The notes: generated from the sequence alone by a model not told the origin. A DNA stretch of 64,000 bases from Polaribacter sp. Hel1_85 (GCF_000766795.1 NZ_JPDS01000003.1:186001-250000), one strand, 5' to 3'. Numbered from the stretch's first letter, positions 24,904 to 33,657 are shown. Program-made: numbers and translations.

Positions 24904-25650
24904 TTACTCAACAATTAAATGCGGAACATCATCAACATTCCAATCAATTACTAAACCACCGGCTAAAGATTTTGCAATTTCTTTTCCGTATAAAAATTCA
25001 CATAAATACAAAGCTGCTTCAAAAGATTTTGCACCACCAGCAGAAGTAATATATTTTCCATCATGGACAAACAAAACATCTTTTCTAATATCTAAATCTG
25101 GAAACGTTTCTCTCATTTTATCAATATCACTTGGAAAAGTTGTAGAAACCTTGTCTTTTAAAACTCCTGCTTTTGCTAGTACAAATGCGCCATCGCAATG
25201 AGATGTTACATAAGTAGCTTCTTTATCAACTTGTTTTACAAAGTTAATCATCGCTTTATCTTCTAAATCTGTATCTAAATGATGTTCTGCAGATGGAACT
25301 ACCAAAATATCAATTTTTGGTAAAGAATCTTTTAGATAATTATAATCTGGTAGAATTCTCATTCCTTCGAAAGTTGTTATTGGTTTGTCTGTATTTGCAA
25401 CCGTAAAAACATTCATTGCTTTTATATTTTTTCTAAAAATGGTGTGCTGAAAAATATCAAAAGGAGCTGTTAACTCTGTATTAAAAGTTCCGTCCATAAT
25501 TAAAAAAGCAACATTGTATCTGTCTTTTTCTAATTTAGGAAATGTTTTCTGTTGTGGAACTTCTTTTATAATTTCTGTATTCTTTTTTACAGGTTTAGAA
25601 TTACAACTTACTAAGGTAATTAATAACAATACTAAAAATGTTCTTTTCAT
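24904..25650 (-). CDS. DJ-1/PfpI-family lipoprotein
   Basis: The 248-residue protein has a lipoprotein signal peptide with Cys16 (TLVSCNS), a ~25-residue linker, and a DJ-1/PfpI domain: YNVAFLIMDGTFNTELTAPFD, IDILVVPSAEHH, and the nucleophile elbow TSHCDGAFVLAKAG with Cys152. ITSAGGAKSFEAALYLCEFL is typical of AraC-linked and amidase-like members. Being membrane-anchored and without a DNA-binding domain, it is more likely a periplasmic hydrolase or glyoxalase-like enzyme than a regulator. It is first in a two-gene unit bracketed by dispersed repeats. Confidence 0.88.
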   Translation of the reverse strand: MKRTFLVLLLITLVSCNSKPVKKNTEIIKEVPQQKTFPKLEKDRYNVAFLIMDGTFNTELTAPFDIFQHTIFRKNIKAMNVFTVANTDKPITTFEGMRILPDYNYLKDSLPKIDILVVPSAEHHLDTDLEDKAMINFVKQVDKEATYVTSHCDGAFVLAKAGVLKDKVSTTFPSDIDKMRETFPDLDIRKDVLFVHDGKYITSAGGAKSFEAALYLCEFLYGKEIAKSLAGGLVIDWNVDDVPHLIVE

Positions 25651-25748
25651 TTTTCTATCTTTTTAATAAAGTTTAAATGTATTTAAAATGATTATAACAA
25701 CCCGTTTTTAAAAAATCTTTTTAATTTTTGGTTTTATAAATGACTTTT

Positions 25749-25830
25749 GCAAACAAGTTTAGCCCTGATTGAAACGGCATCCTTTTTTGATGAAAGAAAA
25801 AAGATATAGTGGAAAGCAGGAAATAGCTTC
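25749..25830 (+). repeat. Dispersed repeat, copy B
   Basis: GCAAACAAGTTTAGCCC, TGATTGAAACGGCATCC, a CTTTTTT/AAAAAAG hairpin, and GATATAGTGGAAAGCAGG then AAATAGCTTC. It is the shortest copy, with a minimal loop, and is inverted relative to copy A. It lies between divergent genes, 80 nt before the CocE-like start. Confidence 0.8.
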
Positions 25831-25910
25831 AAAAAAATCATTTTAACAGTAGTAGTTTTAGTAACTCTTTTTTGTTTTGTAGATTTAGCCTCATCTAAAA
25901 CCAATCTTCA

Positions 25911-27830
25911 ATGAAAAAATATTTTATTCTTTCAATTTTCGTTTTCCTAATTTTTACTTCTTGCAAAACATCAACAGAAAAAAAGCAACAAAAAGAAACT
26001 TTTGTAGAGAAAAACTACACAAAACAAGAGGTTGACATTACAATGCGAGATGGCACAAAACTACACACAACTATTTATTCTCCTAAAGATAAAAGCAAAA
26101 CATATCCTATTTTAATGCAGCGAACGCCTTATAGTTCTAGACCTTATGGCGAAGGTAAAATGAAAACCAAAATTGGCCCCAATATTCATTTAATGAAAGA
26201 AGGAAATATTGTGGTGTACCAAGATGTTCGTGGTCGTTGGATGAGTGAAGGTGTTTATGACAATATGCGTGCTTACATTCCTAATAAAAAAGTAGACCAA
26301 TCTGATGAAGTTTCTGATACGTATGACACCATAGATTGGTTGGTGAAAAATGTTGAAAATAACAATGGAAATGTTGGTACTTGGGGAATTTCATATCCTG
26401 GACATTATGCAACCGTTTCTGCAATTGACGCACATCCTGCTTTAAAAGCGGCTTCTCCACAAGCGTGTATTGGGGATTTTTTCTTTGATGATTTTCATCA
26501 TAATGGCGCATTTTTATTAAGTTATTTTAGAGCAATTTCTTTATTCGGAACTTACAAAGACACACCAACAGATTCTGCATGGTATTCTTTTCCTAAAATG
26601 AATTCTCAAGATCAGTACCAATTTTTCTTAGACAAAGGTCCTTTAAAAAACTTGAATGAATATTTTCAATATGACAAATTAGATGTAAAAACTACAGAAA
26701 ACAAAGACAGAATTGATGATTTTTTCTGGAAAGAAATTGTTGAGCACCCAAATTATGATTCTATCTGGAAAAGCAAAGGAATTATACAGCATATGAACAA
26801 AGTTCCATCTACAGTAGCAACTATGATTGTGGGTGGTTGGTTTGATGCAGAAGATTTATACGGACCTTTAGAAACGTATAAAGGAATAGAAAAACATGGA
26901 AAAAACAATTACAATACGCTTGTTTTTGGACCTTGGGATCATGGAAAATGGGCAAGAAACAATGTAAAAAATACGGTTGGAAATTATTATTTTGGAGATT
27001 CTATTTCGTTGAAATTTCAAAAAAATATTGAAACAAAGTTCTTTAATCACTTCTTAAAAGGAAAAGGTGATAAAAACTCTGGTTTGCCAGAAGCCTATGT
27101 TTTTGATTCTGGAAAAAAAGAATGGAAATCTTATGATTCTTGGCCTCCTAAAAATGTTGTAAAAGAGAATTGGTTTTTGAACAGAAATCAAGGTTTAGCA
27201 AAAAAGCATGATGGAAAATTAACACGTGAAATTAATTTTATTAGTGATATTAAAAGACCTGTCCCTTATTCTGAAGATATTAAAACGGTTTTTACACCAA
27301 GAAAATACATGACAGATGATCAGCGTTTTGCTGCAAGAAGACCCGATGTTTTGGTTTTTGAAACTGATATTTTAACGGAAAATCTTACACTAGCTGGAGA
27401 TATTTTAGCAAAATTAAAAGTAGCAACTACTGGTTCTGCTGCAGATTGGATTGTAAAAGTAATTGATGTACATCCTTCTGACACAAAAGAAAATAACGAT
27501 AAATTACAAGATCATTTAAAAATGAGTAATTATCATTTAATGGTAAGAAGTGAAGTTTTACGTGGACGTTTTAGAAATAGTTTTGAAAAACCAGAACCTT
27601 TTACTCCAAATAAAAAAACAGCTGTAAATATTAAGTTACAAGATGTTTTTCACACTTTTAAAAAAGGACATAAAGTTCAAATTCAAGTTCAAAGCACTTG
27701 GTTTCCTTTAATCGATTTAAATCCTCAAACTTATGTAGACAACATTTACAAAGCAGAAGAAAAAGATTTTAAAACGCAAACTCATACAGTTTTTACAGAT
27801 TCTAGTATTGAATTTTCTGTATTGAAATAG
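25911..27830 (+). CDS. CocE/NonD-family hydrolase (X-Pro peptidase-like) lipoprotein
   Basis: The 639-residue protein is a lipoprotein (Cys18 in FLIFTSCKTS). The alpha/beta hydrolase domain has MRDGTKLHTTIYSP, YQDVRGRWMSEG and the nucleophile elbow GTWGISYPGHYA with Ser161; WFDAEDLYGPLETY and FGPWDHGKWARN carry the acid and His. A C-terminal jelly roll of the X-Pro dipeptidyl-peptidase/CocE type follows (~400-630). Members hydrolyse esters, beta-lactam acids or Xaa-Pro peptides. The substrate is unknown; in a marine flavobacterium peptide scavenging is plausible. Confidence 0.92.
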   Translation: MKKYFILSIFVFLIFTSCKTSTEKKQQKETFVEKNYTKQEVDITMRDGTKLHTTIYSPKDKSKTYPILMQRTPYSSRPYGEGKMKTKIGPNIHLMKEGNIVVYQDVRGRWMSEGVYDNMRAYIPNKKVDQSDEVSDTYDTIDWLVKNVENNNGNVGTWGISYPGHYATVSAIDAHPALKAASPQACIGDFFFDDFHHNGAFLLSYFRAISLFGTYKDTPTDSAWYSFPKMNSQDQYQFFLDKGPLKNLNEYFQYDKLDVKTTENKDRIDDFFWKEIVEHPNYDSIWKSKGIIQHMNKVPSTVATMIVGGWFDAEDLYGPLETYKGIEKHGKNNYNTLVFGPWDHGKWARNNVKNTVGNYYFGDSISLKFQKNIETKFFNHFLKGKGDKNSGLPEAYVFDSGKKEWKSYDSWPPKNVVKENWFLNRNQGLAKKHDGKLTREINFISDIKRPVPYSEDIKTVFTPRKYMTDDQRFAARRPDVLVFETDILTENLTLAGDILAKLKVATTGSAADWIVKVIDVHPSDTKENNDKLQDHLKMSNYHLMVRSEVLRGRFRNSFEKPEPFTPNKKTAVNIKLQDVFHTFKKGHKVQIQVQSTWFPLIDLNPQTYVDNIYKAEEKDFKTQTHTVFTDSSIEFSVLK

Positions 27831-27867
27831 TTTATATTCGTAAATGTTAAACTTCTAAAAAAAGTAA

Positions 27868-28713
27868 ATGACCTGTAAAAATTGTAATACTCCATTAGAA
27901 AAAAATGCGCTATTTTGTGATAATTGTGGTGCAAAAGTTGTTACAAGTAGAATTACATTTAAACTTCTTACAACAGACTTATTTGTTAATGTTTTTGGAA
28001 TAGACAGTAAATTTTTCTTAACCTTAAGAAAAATGTTAACTCACCCACAAGAGGTGATTAACGAATATATAACGGGTGTAAGGAAACGTTATGTCAATCC
28101 GTTTGCATTTTTAGCTATAGCTGCCGCAATTTCTTTATTAATATTTAATTATTTTGCTGATGATTTTATAAGAATTCAATCGAATGTAAATTCTCAACAA
28201 CTAGAGAAATTTAAAGAAGCTGCAAATAAAGACATTAATAGCTTATCAAATATCTCTGATAAAGAACTTAAAAAGTTGAAATCAGAAAAAAAAGTTGCTC
28301 AATTTCAGTTAAAACTAGTAGATAATATGCAGCAGTTTATGCTTCGTTATTATAACTTATTAACTTTTGTTTTTCTATTTATTTACGCCATATTGAGTAA
28401 GTGGACTTATTGGAAACCTCATAATTTTGGTGAACATATTGTTATTAATGCTTATACATATGGTTTTGCAACATACTTTACAACTATAGCTTTTTTAATT
28501 GCAATGATTATCCATCCTTCAATTTATGTATATAGTATGTTTATTTACATCATTTACTATCTTTACGTTTTTGGAAAACTATACAAACAAGGGTTTGGAA
28601 AAGGAATATTAAAACTATTAAGGTTTATACTTGGTTTACTAATTTTTACAGCCATAACGATACCTATAATTGCTCTAATAGGTTTTCTAATTGGAATATT
28701 TGGTTTTATTTAA
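27868..28713 (+). CDS. DUF3667 zinc-ribbon membrane protein
   Basis: The 281-residue protein has an N-terminal zinc ribbon with C3xxC6 and C17xxC20 (CDNCGAK), then KMLTHPQEVINEYITGVRKRYVNP, the DUF3667 signature, and about five membrane spans. The function of the family is unknown. It lies 37 nt after the CocE gene. Its last 27 nt overlap the 3' end of the converging MFS gene. Confidence 0.9.
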   Translation: MTCKNCNTPLEKNALFCDNCGAKVVTSRITFKLLTTDLFVNVFGIDSKFFLTLRKMLTHPQEVINEYITGVRKRYVNPFAFLAIAAAISLLIFNYFADDFIRIQSNVNSQQLEKFKEAANKDINSLSNISDKELKKLKSEKKVAQFQLKLVDNMQQFMLRYYNLLTFVFLFIYAILSKWTYWKPHNFGEHIVINAYTYGFATYFTTIAFLIAMIIHPSIYVYSMFIYIIYYLYVFGKLYKQGFGKGILKLLRFILGLLIFTAITIPIIALIGFLIGIFGFI

Positions 28714-29919
28714 ATTAACCTTTTCTTTCTTTAAAACTCTTGAGAGATATATCAATATTAAAACTCCTAAAAGTGCAAAAGCTGTTACTACATACCATGT
28801 AGTTTCAAAACCAAATTCAGCCACCATTTGCATACCAACATTATGACTAAAAATATGTGATAATGAAAATGAAATACCATACAAAGCCATATATTCTCCT
28901 TGATTTCCTTTTTTAGCTCTTTCTATTGCAAAGGCATTCGAAAACGGAAAAGCAATCATTTCTCCTATTGACATCAATAATATTCCAATAATTAAAATAC
29001 CAACCCAACCTGTTAAGTTTAAAATAACAATACTTAAAGCTACCAAAAACAGCCCAAAAGCAATTAGTTTTACGTGCGATTTTTGAATTTCTTCTAACCA
29101 TTTTATCAAAGGCATTTCTAATAAGAAAATAAAAAAGCCACTCAATCCCATTAGCAAACCTATCTCAAATTCTGATAAAAAGTGATCCTCTTTATAATAC
29201 AAAGGCATGGTAGAAAAATATTGCATAAATACAAATCCGAAGATAAACATGGCTATAAAGAAAACCCAGAAAGCTTTGTCTTCATAAACAGACGAAGGAT
29301 TTTCTACTTTTACTTCATCTAGTACTTTTACTTTCTTCGGATGTAAAACTTTTAATAATAAAATAGCTGCTAATACACATGTAATTCCATCTGTCCAAAA
29401 TAAACCTTCATAACCAATTCCTGTAATTATTAAACCTCCAATTGCTGGTCCTGCAGAAAACCCCAAATTAATTGCCAAACGAATTAAAGTTACAGAACGT
29501 GTTTTATTTTCTGGTTTACTATAAGCACTTAACGCAACAAACATTGCTGGTCTAAAAGAATCTGCAACCAACATTACAGCAAAAATACCTAAACAAAATT
29601 GATTAAAAGTTGTTGCATACTGCAACAAAACAAACAAAATTCCTGTTAAAATTAAACTCACTAACATTACTTTGTAATAGCCAATAATGTCTGTTAATTT
29701 CCCTCCAATCCAAGTTCCTACAACAGAACCCAATCCAAAGAAAGACATAATCCAACCAACATCTGTTAGAGAAAAATCTAAACTTTCTGTAAGATACAAT
29801 GACAGAAACGGAATTACCATGGTTCCTGATCTATTGATAAAAGTGATGAGTGATAGCCACCAAACTTCTATAGAAAGTCCTCTAAAAGTGTTTATGTAAT
29901 TGTTATATAATTTTTTCAT
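28687..29919 (-). CDS. MFS transporter
   Basis: The 410-residue protein has twelve predicted membrane spans. Motif A-like GGKLTDIIGYYKVML follows span 2, and a central cytoplasmic loop (HPKKVKVLDEVKVENPSS) separates the halves. The early FRGLSIEVWWLSLITFINRSG resembles, from memory, MdtG/YfmO-type drug or metabolite exporters. The substrate is unknown. The upstream leader holds a 24-codon ORF, a stem structure and a terminator hairpin, so expression may be controlled by attenuation. Confidence 0.9.
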   Translation of the reverse strand: MKKLYNNYINTFRGLSIEVWWLSLITFINRSGTMVIPFLSLYLTESLDFSLTDVGWIMSFFGLGSVVGTWIGGKLTDIIGYYKVMLVSLILTGILFVLLQYATTFNQFCLGIFAVMLVADSFRPAMFVALSAYSKPENKTRSVTLIRLAINLGFSAGPAIGGLIITGIGYEGLFWTDGITCVLAAILLLKVLHPKKVKVLDEVKVENPSSVYEDKAFWVFFIAMFIFGFVFMQYFSTMPLYYKEDHFLSEFEIGLLMGLSGFFIFLLEMPLIKWLEEIQKSHVKLIAFGLFLVALSIVILNLTGWVGILIIGILLMSIGEMIAFPFSNAFAIERAKKGNQGEYMALYGISFSLSHIFSHNVGMQMVAEFGFETTWYVVTAFALLGVLILIYLSRVLKKEKVNLNKTKYSN

Positions 29920-29941
29920 GGTTTGGTTGTTCTTTAAAAAT

Positions 29942-29973
29942 AAAAAAGTCCGACGGTGAAGTCGGACTTTTTT
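29942..29973 (-). terminator. Terminator hairpin in the MFS leader
   Basis: A 13-bp perfect stem AAAAAAGTCCGAC / GTCGGACTTTTTT with a 6-nt loop lies only 23 nt before the MFS ATG. On the minus strand it ends in T6. It would stop transcripts before the transporter unless bypassed. It also reads as a terminator on the plus strand, but no plus-strand gene ends here. Confidence 0.72.
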
Positions 29974-29999
29974 AATTGCTTGATTTTATATTGATATCA

Positions 30000-30074
30000 T
30001 CAAAACATATATACAGACCGATTTCTTCGTGATTTGCACGATAACTTGGTAATATATGTAATGACTTTCCTCAT
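30000..30074 (-). promoter_or_regulatory. Structured leader with 24-codon ORF upstream of MFS gene
   Basis: The minus strand encodes MRKVITYITK then LSCKSRRNRSVYMF and a TGA. The same RNA can fold: ACATATAT pairs with ATATATGT, ACC with GGT, and TCGTG with CACGA around a CAAAT loop. The combination of short ORF, stem and terminator in front of an exporter is the layout of ribosome-mediated attenuators. Alternatively it is a small RNA with its own terminator, and the ORF is fortuitous; its codons (TCG, CGA, CGG) are rarer than in neighbouring genes. Confidence 0.5.
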
Positions 30075-30123
30075 TTTGTTTTCTTAATTATGGGTTAAAA
30101 CTACATAAAATATTTGAATATTG

Positions 30124-30131
30124 TATTTTTG
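30124..30131 (+). promoter_or_regulatory. -7 promoter element (TATTTTTG)
   Basis: TATTTTTG, a perfect TAnnTTTG, lies 20 nt before the ATG at 30152. Confidence 0.5.
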
Positions 30132-30151
30132 AGAAGTAAATATTTATAAAT

Positions 30152-31201
30152 ATGAATTTCAAGAAAAGAATTTTATACGCTGTTTTAATTTTATTGATGC
30201 TATACATTGCCAATATTTTTATTTCAACTGGTTTTTTCAGAACCATAGAAAATAGTTTTGAAGGTCATATTTTAAAAGAAATAAACTTACCTGGCGCAGA
30301 AGATATTACAATAAGTCAAATTGATAGTTTTGCAATTGTTTCTTCTACAGCTAGAAATAAGTTTCCAAACACAAAACAAGAAATTGGCGGCTTGTATTTT
30401 ATCGATTTAAAAGATAAAACATACAAACCAACTCTTCTTACTAAAAACTTTAACAAATCTTTTGCTCCACATGGAATCTCTATCTACAAGAAAGATAACA
30501 TGTATACAATTGCAGCGATAAACCACACTAAAGAAGGTGAATTTATCGAAATATTTCAAATGAAAAACAAGAAATTAATCCATTTAAAAACATTAAAAAA
30601 CGATTTTATATATAGTCCAAACGATATTGTTTTGTTAGATGAAAATCGATTTTATTTTACAAACGATCATAAATACAAAAAAGGGATTCAACGTTTAGCA
30701 GAAGATTATTTAGGTTTGGCAATTGCCAAAGTTATTTATTTTGATGGAAAAAATTACACACAAGTTGCAGATGGAATTGCATACGCCAATGGAATTAATT
30801 TTGATGCAAAAAGAAATTTGCTTTTTGTGGCTTCACCAAGAAAATTCTTGATTAAAGTCTATCAAAAAAACAAAGACAACTCTTTAACTTTTATTGAAGA
30901 TATTGATTGTAAAACTGGTGTAGATAATATTGAATTTGATACAGAAGGAAATTTATGGATTGGCGCTCATCCTAATTTAATGTACTTTGCTTCTTATGCT
31001 AAAGGTGATAAAGAAATCTCTCCATCAGAAATTATTAAAATAAATTACAAAGGAAAAGGTGATTATACAATTAAACAAATTTATATGGAAGATGGAACAA
31101 GAATGTCTGCTTCTACAGTTGCTGCAACTTTTAATAATCTTATTTTTACAGGAAACGTGATGGATGATAAATTTCTAATTCTTGAAAAAACATCAAACTA
31201 A
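30152..31201 (+). CDS. Paraoxonase/arylesterase-like six-bladed propeller protein
   Basis: The 349-residue protein has an N-terminal membrane anchor (about 6-26). Motifs follow the PON family: FAPHGISIY, IYSPNDIVLL, ADGIAYANGINFD, TGVDNIEFDTEGNLWIGAHPN. These positions in PON1 supply the calcium ligands and the active-site His, so lactonase or arylesterase activity, for example on acyl-homoserine lactones, is possible. It is cotranscribed with two lipoprotein genes downstream (17 and 2 nt gaps). Confidence 0.82.
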   Translation: MNFKKRILYAVLILLMLYIANIFISTGFFRTIENSFEGHILKEINLPGAEDITISQIDSFAIVSSTARNKFPNTKQEIGGLYFIDLKDKTYKPTLLTKNFNKSFAPHGISIYKKDNMYTIAAINHTKEGEFIEIFQMKNKKLIHLKTLKNDFIYSPNDIVLLDENRFYFTNDHKYKKGIQRLAEDYLGLAIAKVIYFDGKNYTQVADGIAYANGINFDAKRNLLFVASPRKFLIKVYQKNKDNSLTFIEDIDCKTGVDNIEFDTEGNLWIGAHPNLMYFASYAKGDKEISPSEIIKINYKGKGDYTIKQIYMEDGTRMSASTVAATFNNLIFTGNVMDDKFLILEKTSN

Positions 31202-31218
31202 TTTTATACATTCGTAAA

Positions 31219-31752
31219 ATGAAAAAGCTCTTTATAATTTCTTTTAGTATTTTATTTTTTATCTCTTGTGGAAGTGGAAAATCTTTTCAAAGTTTTTTTA
31301 ATGATCATAAGAGAGATTTAGGTGTTACTGCTTTTCAGGTTCCTAATTTCATGAGAGCATTGTTAACCAATATCTCTCCTGAAATAAACAACCTTTTTGG
31401 TAATGTTAAAGATTTTAAATTTATCACTTTTAACGATATTACAACCGTAAAACAAAATACTTTAATTCAGGAAATGGATTTAGTAACCACTAATAATTTT
31501 ACTGATATTTTAAGAACAAATACTGTAGAAAAGACAAAAATAGTTTCTGTAAAAGAAGATGGTGATGTTGTTACACAAGCCATTATCTTTAATTCTACAT
31601 TAGCAAAAACATCTGTTATTTATTTAAAAGGAAGGTTTGATCCTAATAAATTAAAGCAACTTTCAGAAACAGATCAATTTGAAAACTTATCGAATAAGTT
31701 AATTCAGAATTACCAACCTAAAGCAATTACTCCTGGGTTTAATCCTAATTAA
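31219..31752 (+). CDS. DUF4252-like lipoprotein
   Basis: The 177-residue lipoprotein (Cys17, FFISCGSG) has the sequence course SFQSFFNDHKRDLGVTAFQVP, NLFGNVKDFKFITFND, VVTQAIIFNSTLAKTSVIYLKG. This resembles DUF4252, a Bacteroidota family of unknown function. There are no catalytic motifs. It is the middle gene of a probable three-gene unit with the PON-like protein and the DUF1684 lipoprotein. Confidence 0.65.
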   Translation: MKKLFIISFSILFFISCGSGKSFQSFFNDHKRDLGVTAFQVPNFMRALLTNISPEINNLFGNVKDFKFITFNDITTVKQNTLIQEMDLVTTNNFTDILRTNTVEKTKIVSVKEDGDVVTQAIIFNSTLAKTSVIYLKGRFDPNKLKQLSETDQFENLSNKLIQNYQPKAITPGFNPN

Positions 31753-31754
31753 AG

Positions 31755-32372
31755 ATGAAAAAACTCTTATTTATACTTTCTGCACTTTTAATAATGATGT
31801 CTTGTAATTCACAAGGAAAACGTCCTTTAATGGGTGAAACCGACTATCAAAAAGAATTAAACGCTAGCTACAAAGACGCATCAAAATCACCTTTAAAAAA
31901 GAAAGATTTAAGAAAATTTAATGGATTAAAATTTTTTACTGTAGATTCATCATTTATTGTAAAAGCAAAATTCACTAAAATAGAAAATGCGCCAACTTTT
32001 GAAATGGCAACTACAACAGAGAGAAAACCTTTGTATAAAGAATATGGTTTATTAAATTTTACGTTAGATGGAAAACAACATGAATTGACTATTTATCAAA
32101 GTCAAGATGATTTACGAGACAAAAAGTACAAAGACTATTTATTTTTACCTTTTACAGACGACACTTCTGGCGAAGAATCTTATGGTGGTGGACGTTATAT
32201 GGATGTAATGACCACAGATATAACAGCAGAAAATACTGTGATTTTAAATTTTAATAATACTTACAATCCTTATTGTGCTTATAATGATAAATACTCTTGC
32301 CCTTTAACTCCAAGAAAAAACCATTTAGATATTGAAATAAAAACAGGAATTAAAGTTTTTGAAAAGCATTAA
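31755..32372 (+). CDS. DUF1684 lipoprotein
   Basis: The 205-residue lipoprotein (Cys17, MMSCNSQG) matches DUF1684: LKFFTVDSSFIVKAKF, YGLLNFTLDGKQHELTIYQ, DYLFLPFTDDTSGEESYGGGR, then FNNTYNPYCAYNDKYSCPL with the conserved NPYCAY and CPLTP. Its biochemical role is unknown. The ATG lies 2 nt after the DUF4252-like stop. A 21-nt sequence just after its stop is repeated at 33080-33100. Confidence 0.9.
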   Translation: MKKLLFILSALLIMMSCNSQGKRPLMGETDYQKELNASYKDASKSPLKKKDLRKFNGLKFFTVDSSFIVKAKFTKIENAPTFEMATTTERKPLYKEYGLLNFTLDGKQHELTIYQSQDDLRDKKYKDYLFLPFTDDTSGEESYGGGRYMDVMTTDITAENTVILNFNNTYNPYCAYNDKYSCPLTPRKNHLDIEIKTGIKVFEKH

Positions 32373-32377
32373 ACCAG

Positions 32378-32398
32378 TTATTACTTCATCTTTTTATT
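32378..32398. repeat. Direct repeat, left copy (21 nt)
   Basis: The string starting TTATTACTTCATC and ending TTTTTATT is identical at 32378-32398 and 33080-33100. The right copy encodes the last residues (NKKMK) and stop of the 33083 gene. The left copy is non-coding and borders the PilJ-type gene. Confidence 0.85.
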
Positions 32399-32462
32399 GT
32401 AAAAGCTTTCTATACTAGATATTAATCTATAGTTTCACACCTTAACCATCAAAATGTTTTTT

Positions 32463-33074
32463 ATGAAGAAAAAAATAATTTTAGCAAGTATTCTCTTTAT
32501 ACTTATTACTGTTTCAAGTCAGTATATTTTTTATTTAGATATAAAAAGGCAATCTTATGATGCTAAAATTGTAAATACTTCTGGAAAACAAAGAATGTAT
32601 AGTCAGCAAATTTCTAAAATTGCTTTATATACCAATAATGTTAATGATTTATACAAAAACTATATAAGTTTAGATTCAATAACAAATATTATTGATGATT
32701 TTACTCAAGATAATTATTATTTAAAAAACATTAATACTCAGAATTATAAGAATCCTGCTATAGATTCTTTGTTTTTAAAAAATCAGGTTTACTTTAAAAG
32801 AATAATTAAAGCTTCAAACGAATTAATAGACAACCCTAATGATCAAGGTTTTTTTGAAAATTTCATCACTAAAATAAATGAAAATGAGGGGGATTTTTTA
32901 ATATCTATGGATACTCTTGTTAATGAATATCAAAAAACTTCCGAAAGAAAAATAAAGGGTTTTAAAAAAATATTAACACTCTATAGCTTAGTTACATTGT
33001 TTTTTTTAATTCTTATACTTTTGTTTATTATAATACCATTATATAAGAAAACTAAAATTTTGGATTCTAAATAA
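32463..33074 (+). CDS. Stand-alone PilJ-type sensor membrane protein
   Basis: The protein is about 203 residues from ATG 32463 (or 206 from 32454). One span at each end (IILASILFILITVSSQYIF and LYSLVTLFFLILILLFIII) encloses a ~130-residue periplasmic helical domain. The start IVNTSGKQRMYSQQISKIAL is the signature of the PilJ/type IV pilus methyl-accepting sensor N-terminus, usually found on chemoreceptors, histidine kinases or cyclases. There is no output domain here: the protein ends after span 2 with KKTKILDSK. It could be a truncated receptor or a regulator by itself. It is bracketed by 21-nt direct repeats. Confidence 0.8.
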   Translation: MKKKIILASILFILITVSSQYIFYLDIKRQSYDAKIVNTSGKQRMYSQQISKIALYTNNVNDLYKNYISLDSITNIIDDFTQDNYYLKNINTQNYKNPAIDSLFLKNQVYFKRIIKASNELIDNPNDQGFFENFITKINENEGDFLISMDTLVNEYQKTSERKIKGFKKILTLYSLVTLFFLILILLFIIIPLYKKTKILDSK

Positions 33075-33079
33075 TTTAA

Positions 33080-33100
33080 TTATTACTTCATCTTTTTATT
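33080..33100. repeat. Direct repeat, right copy (21 nt)
   Basis: Identical to 32378-32398; see that entry. It covers the 3' end of the minus-strand 82-residue gene at 33083. Confidence 0.85.
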
Positions 33101-33331
33101 AGTAACATACAAACCATAAAAAACACTAAAAACAACTTTAAACCCAAAAAAGTTTTTCCATTTTCCATTGGCAAAATTAGTTTCTGAAACTTTATTAAAA
33201 TCTCCAGAAAAAATATCGCTAAAACTAGCCATTAAAAGAGAAATTATAGTAACTATTATAAAAAAAGGCAAGGCTACTTTTACAAAGTTAGACCAAAAAA
33301 GAGGTTGTTTTATTTTATCTAGAAAACTCAT
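33083..33331 (-). CDS. Small membrane protein cotranscribed with mazG
   Basis: The 82-residue protein has one clear membrane span (ALPFFIIVTIISLLMASF) and a second weaker hydrophobic stretch (FGFKVVFSVFYGLYV). Its ATG shares a base with the mazG stop (TAATG), so it is translationally coupled to mazG. Its family was not recognised. Confidence 0.75.
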   Translation of the reverse strand: MSFLDKIKQPLFWSNFVKVALPFFIIVTIISLLMASFSDIFSGDFNKVSETNFANGKWKNFFGFKVVFSVFYGLYVTNKKMK

Positions 33332-33657
33332 TATTTTAATTTTTTATTGTTGTGATGACGATCGTGATCGCGTTTTGTTTTAATATCTAATTTCTTTTCA
33401 AAAGCGTCTTGTAAATCGATTCCTGTTTGGTTTGCCAAACATAAAACTACAAACATGACATCTGCTAACTCCTCTCCTAAATCTTTATTTTTATCAGATT
33501 CTTTTTCACTTTGCTCACCATAACGTCTTGCAATAATACGTGCAACCTCACCAACTTCTTCTGTTAGTTGCGCCATATTTGTTAACTCATTAAAATAACG
33601 AACTCCATGATTTTTAATCCAATCATCAACTTGTTTTTGTGCGTTTTCTATGTTCAT
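33331..33657 (-). CDS. MazG-like nucleotide pyrophosphohydrolase
   Basis: The 108-residue protein has the all-alpha NTP pyrophosphatase plan: QLTEEVGEVARIIARR (EExxE metal ligands), a short loop KESDKNKDLG, then EELADVMFVVLCLANQTG (ExxD). It ends in a His/Arg-rich tail DHDRHH that may be natural. It resembles the single-domain MazG/iMazG group that hydrolyses non-canonical or oxidised dNTPs to monophosphates as housecleaning. It is first in a two-gene unit. Confidence 0.92.
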   Translation of the reverse strand: MNIENAQKQVDDWIKNHGVRYFNELTNMAQLTEEVGEVARIIARRYGEQSEKESDKNKDLGEELADVMFVVLCLANQTGIDLQDAFEKKLDIKTKRDHDRHHNNKKLK

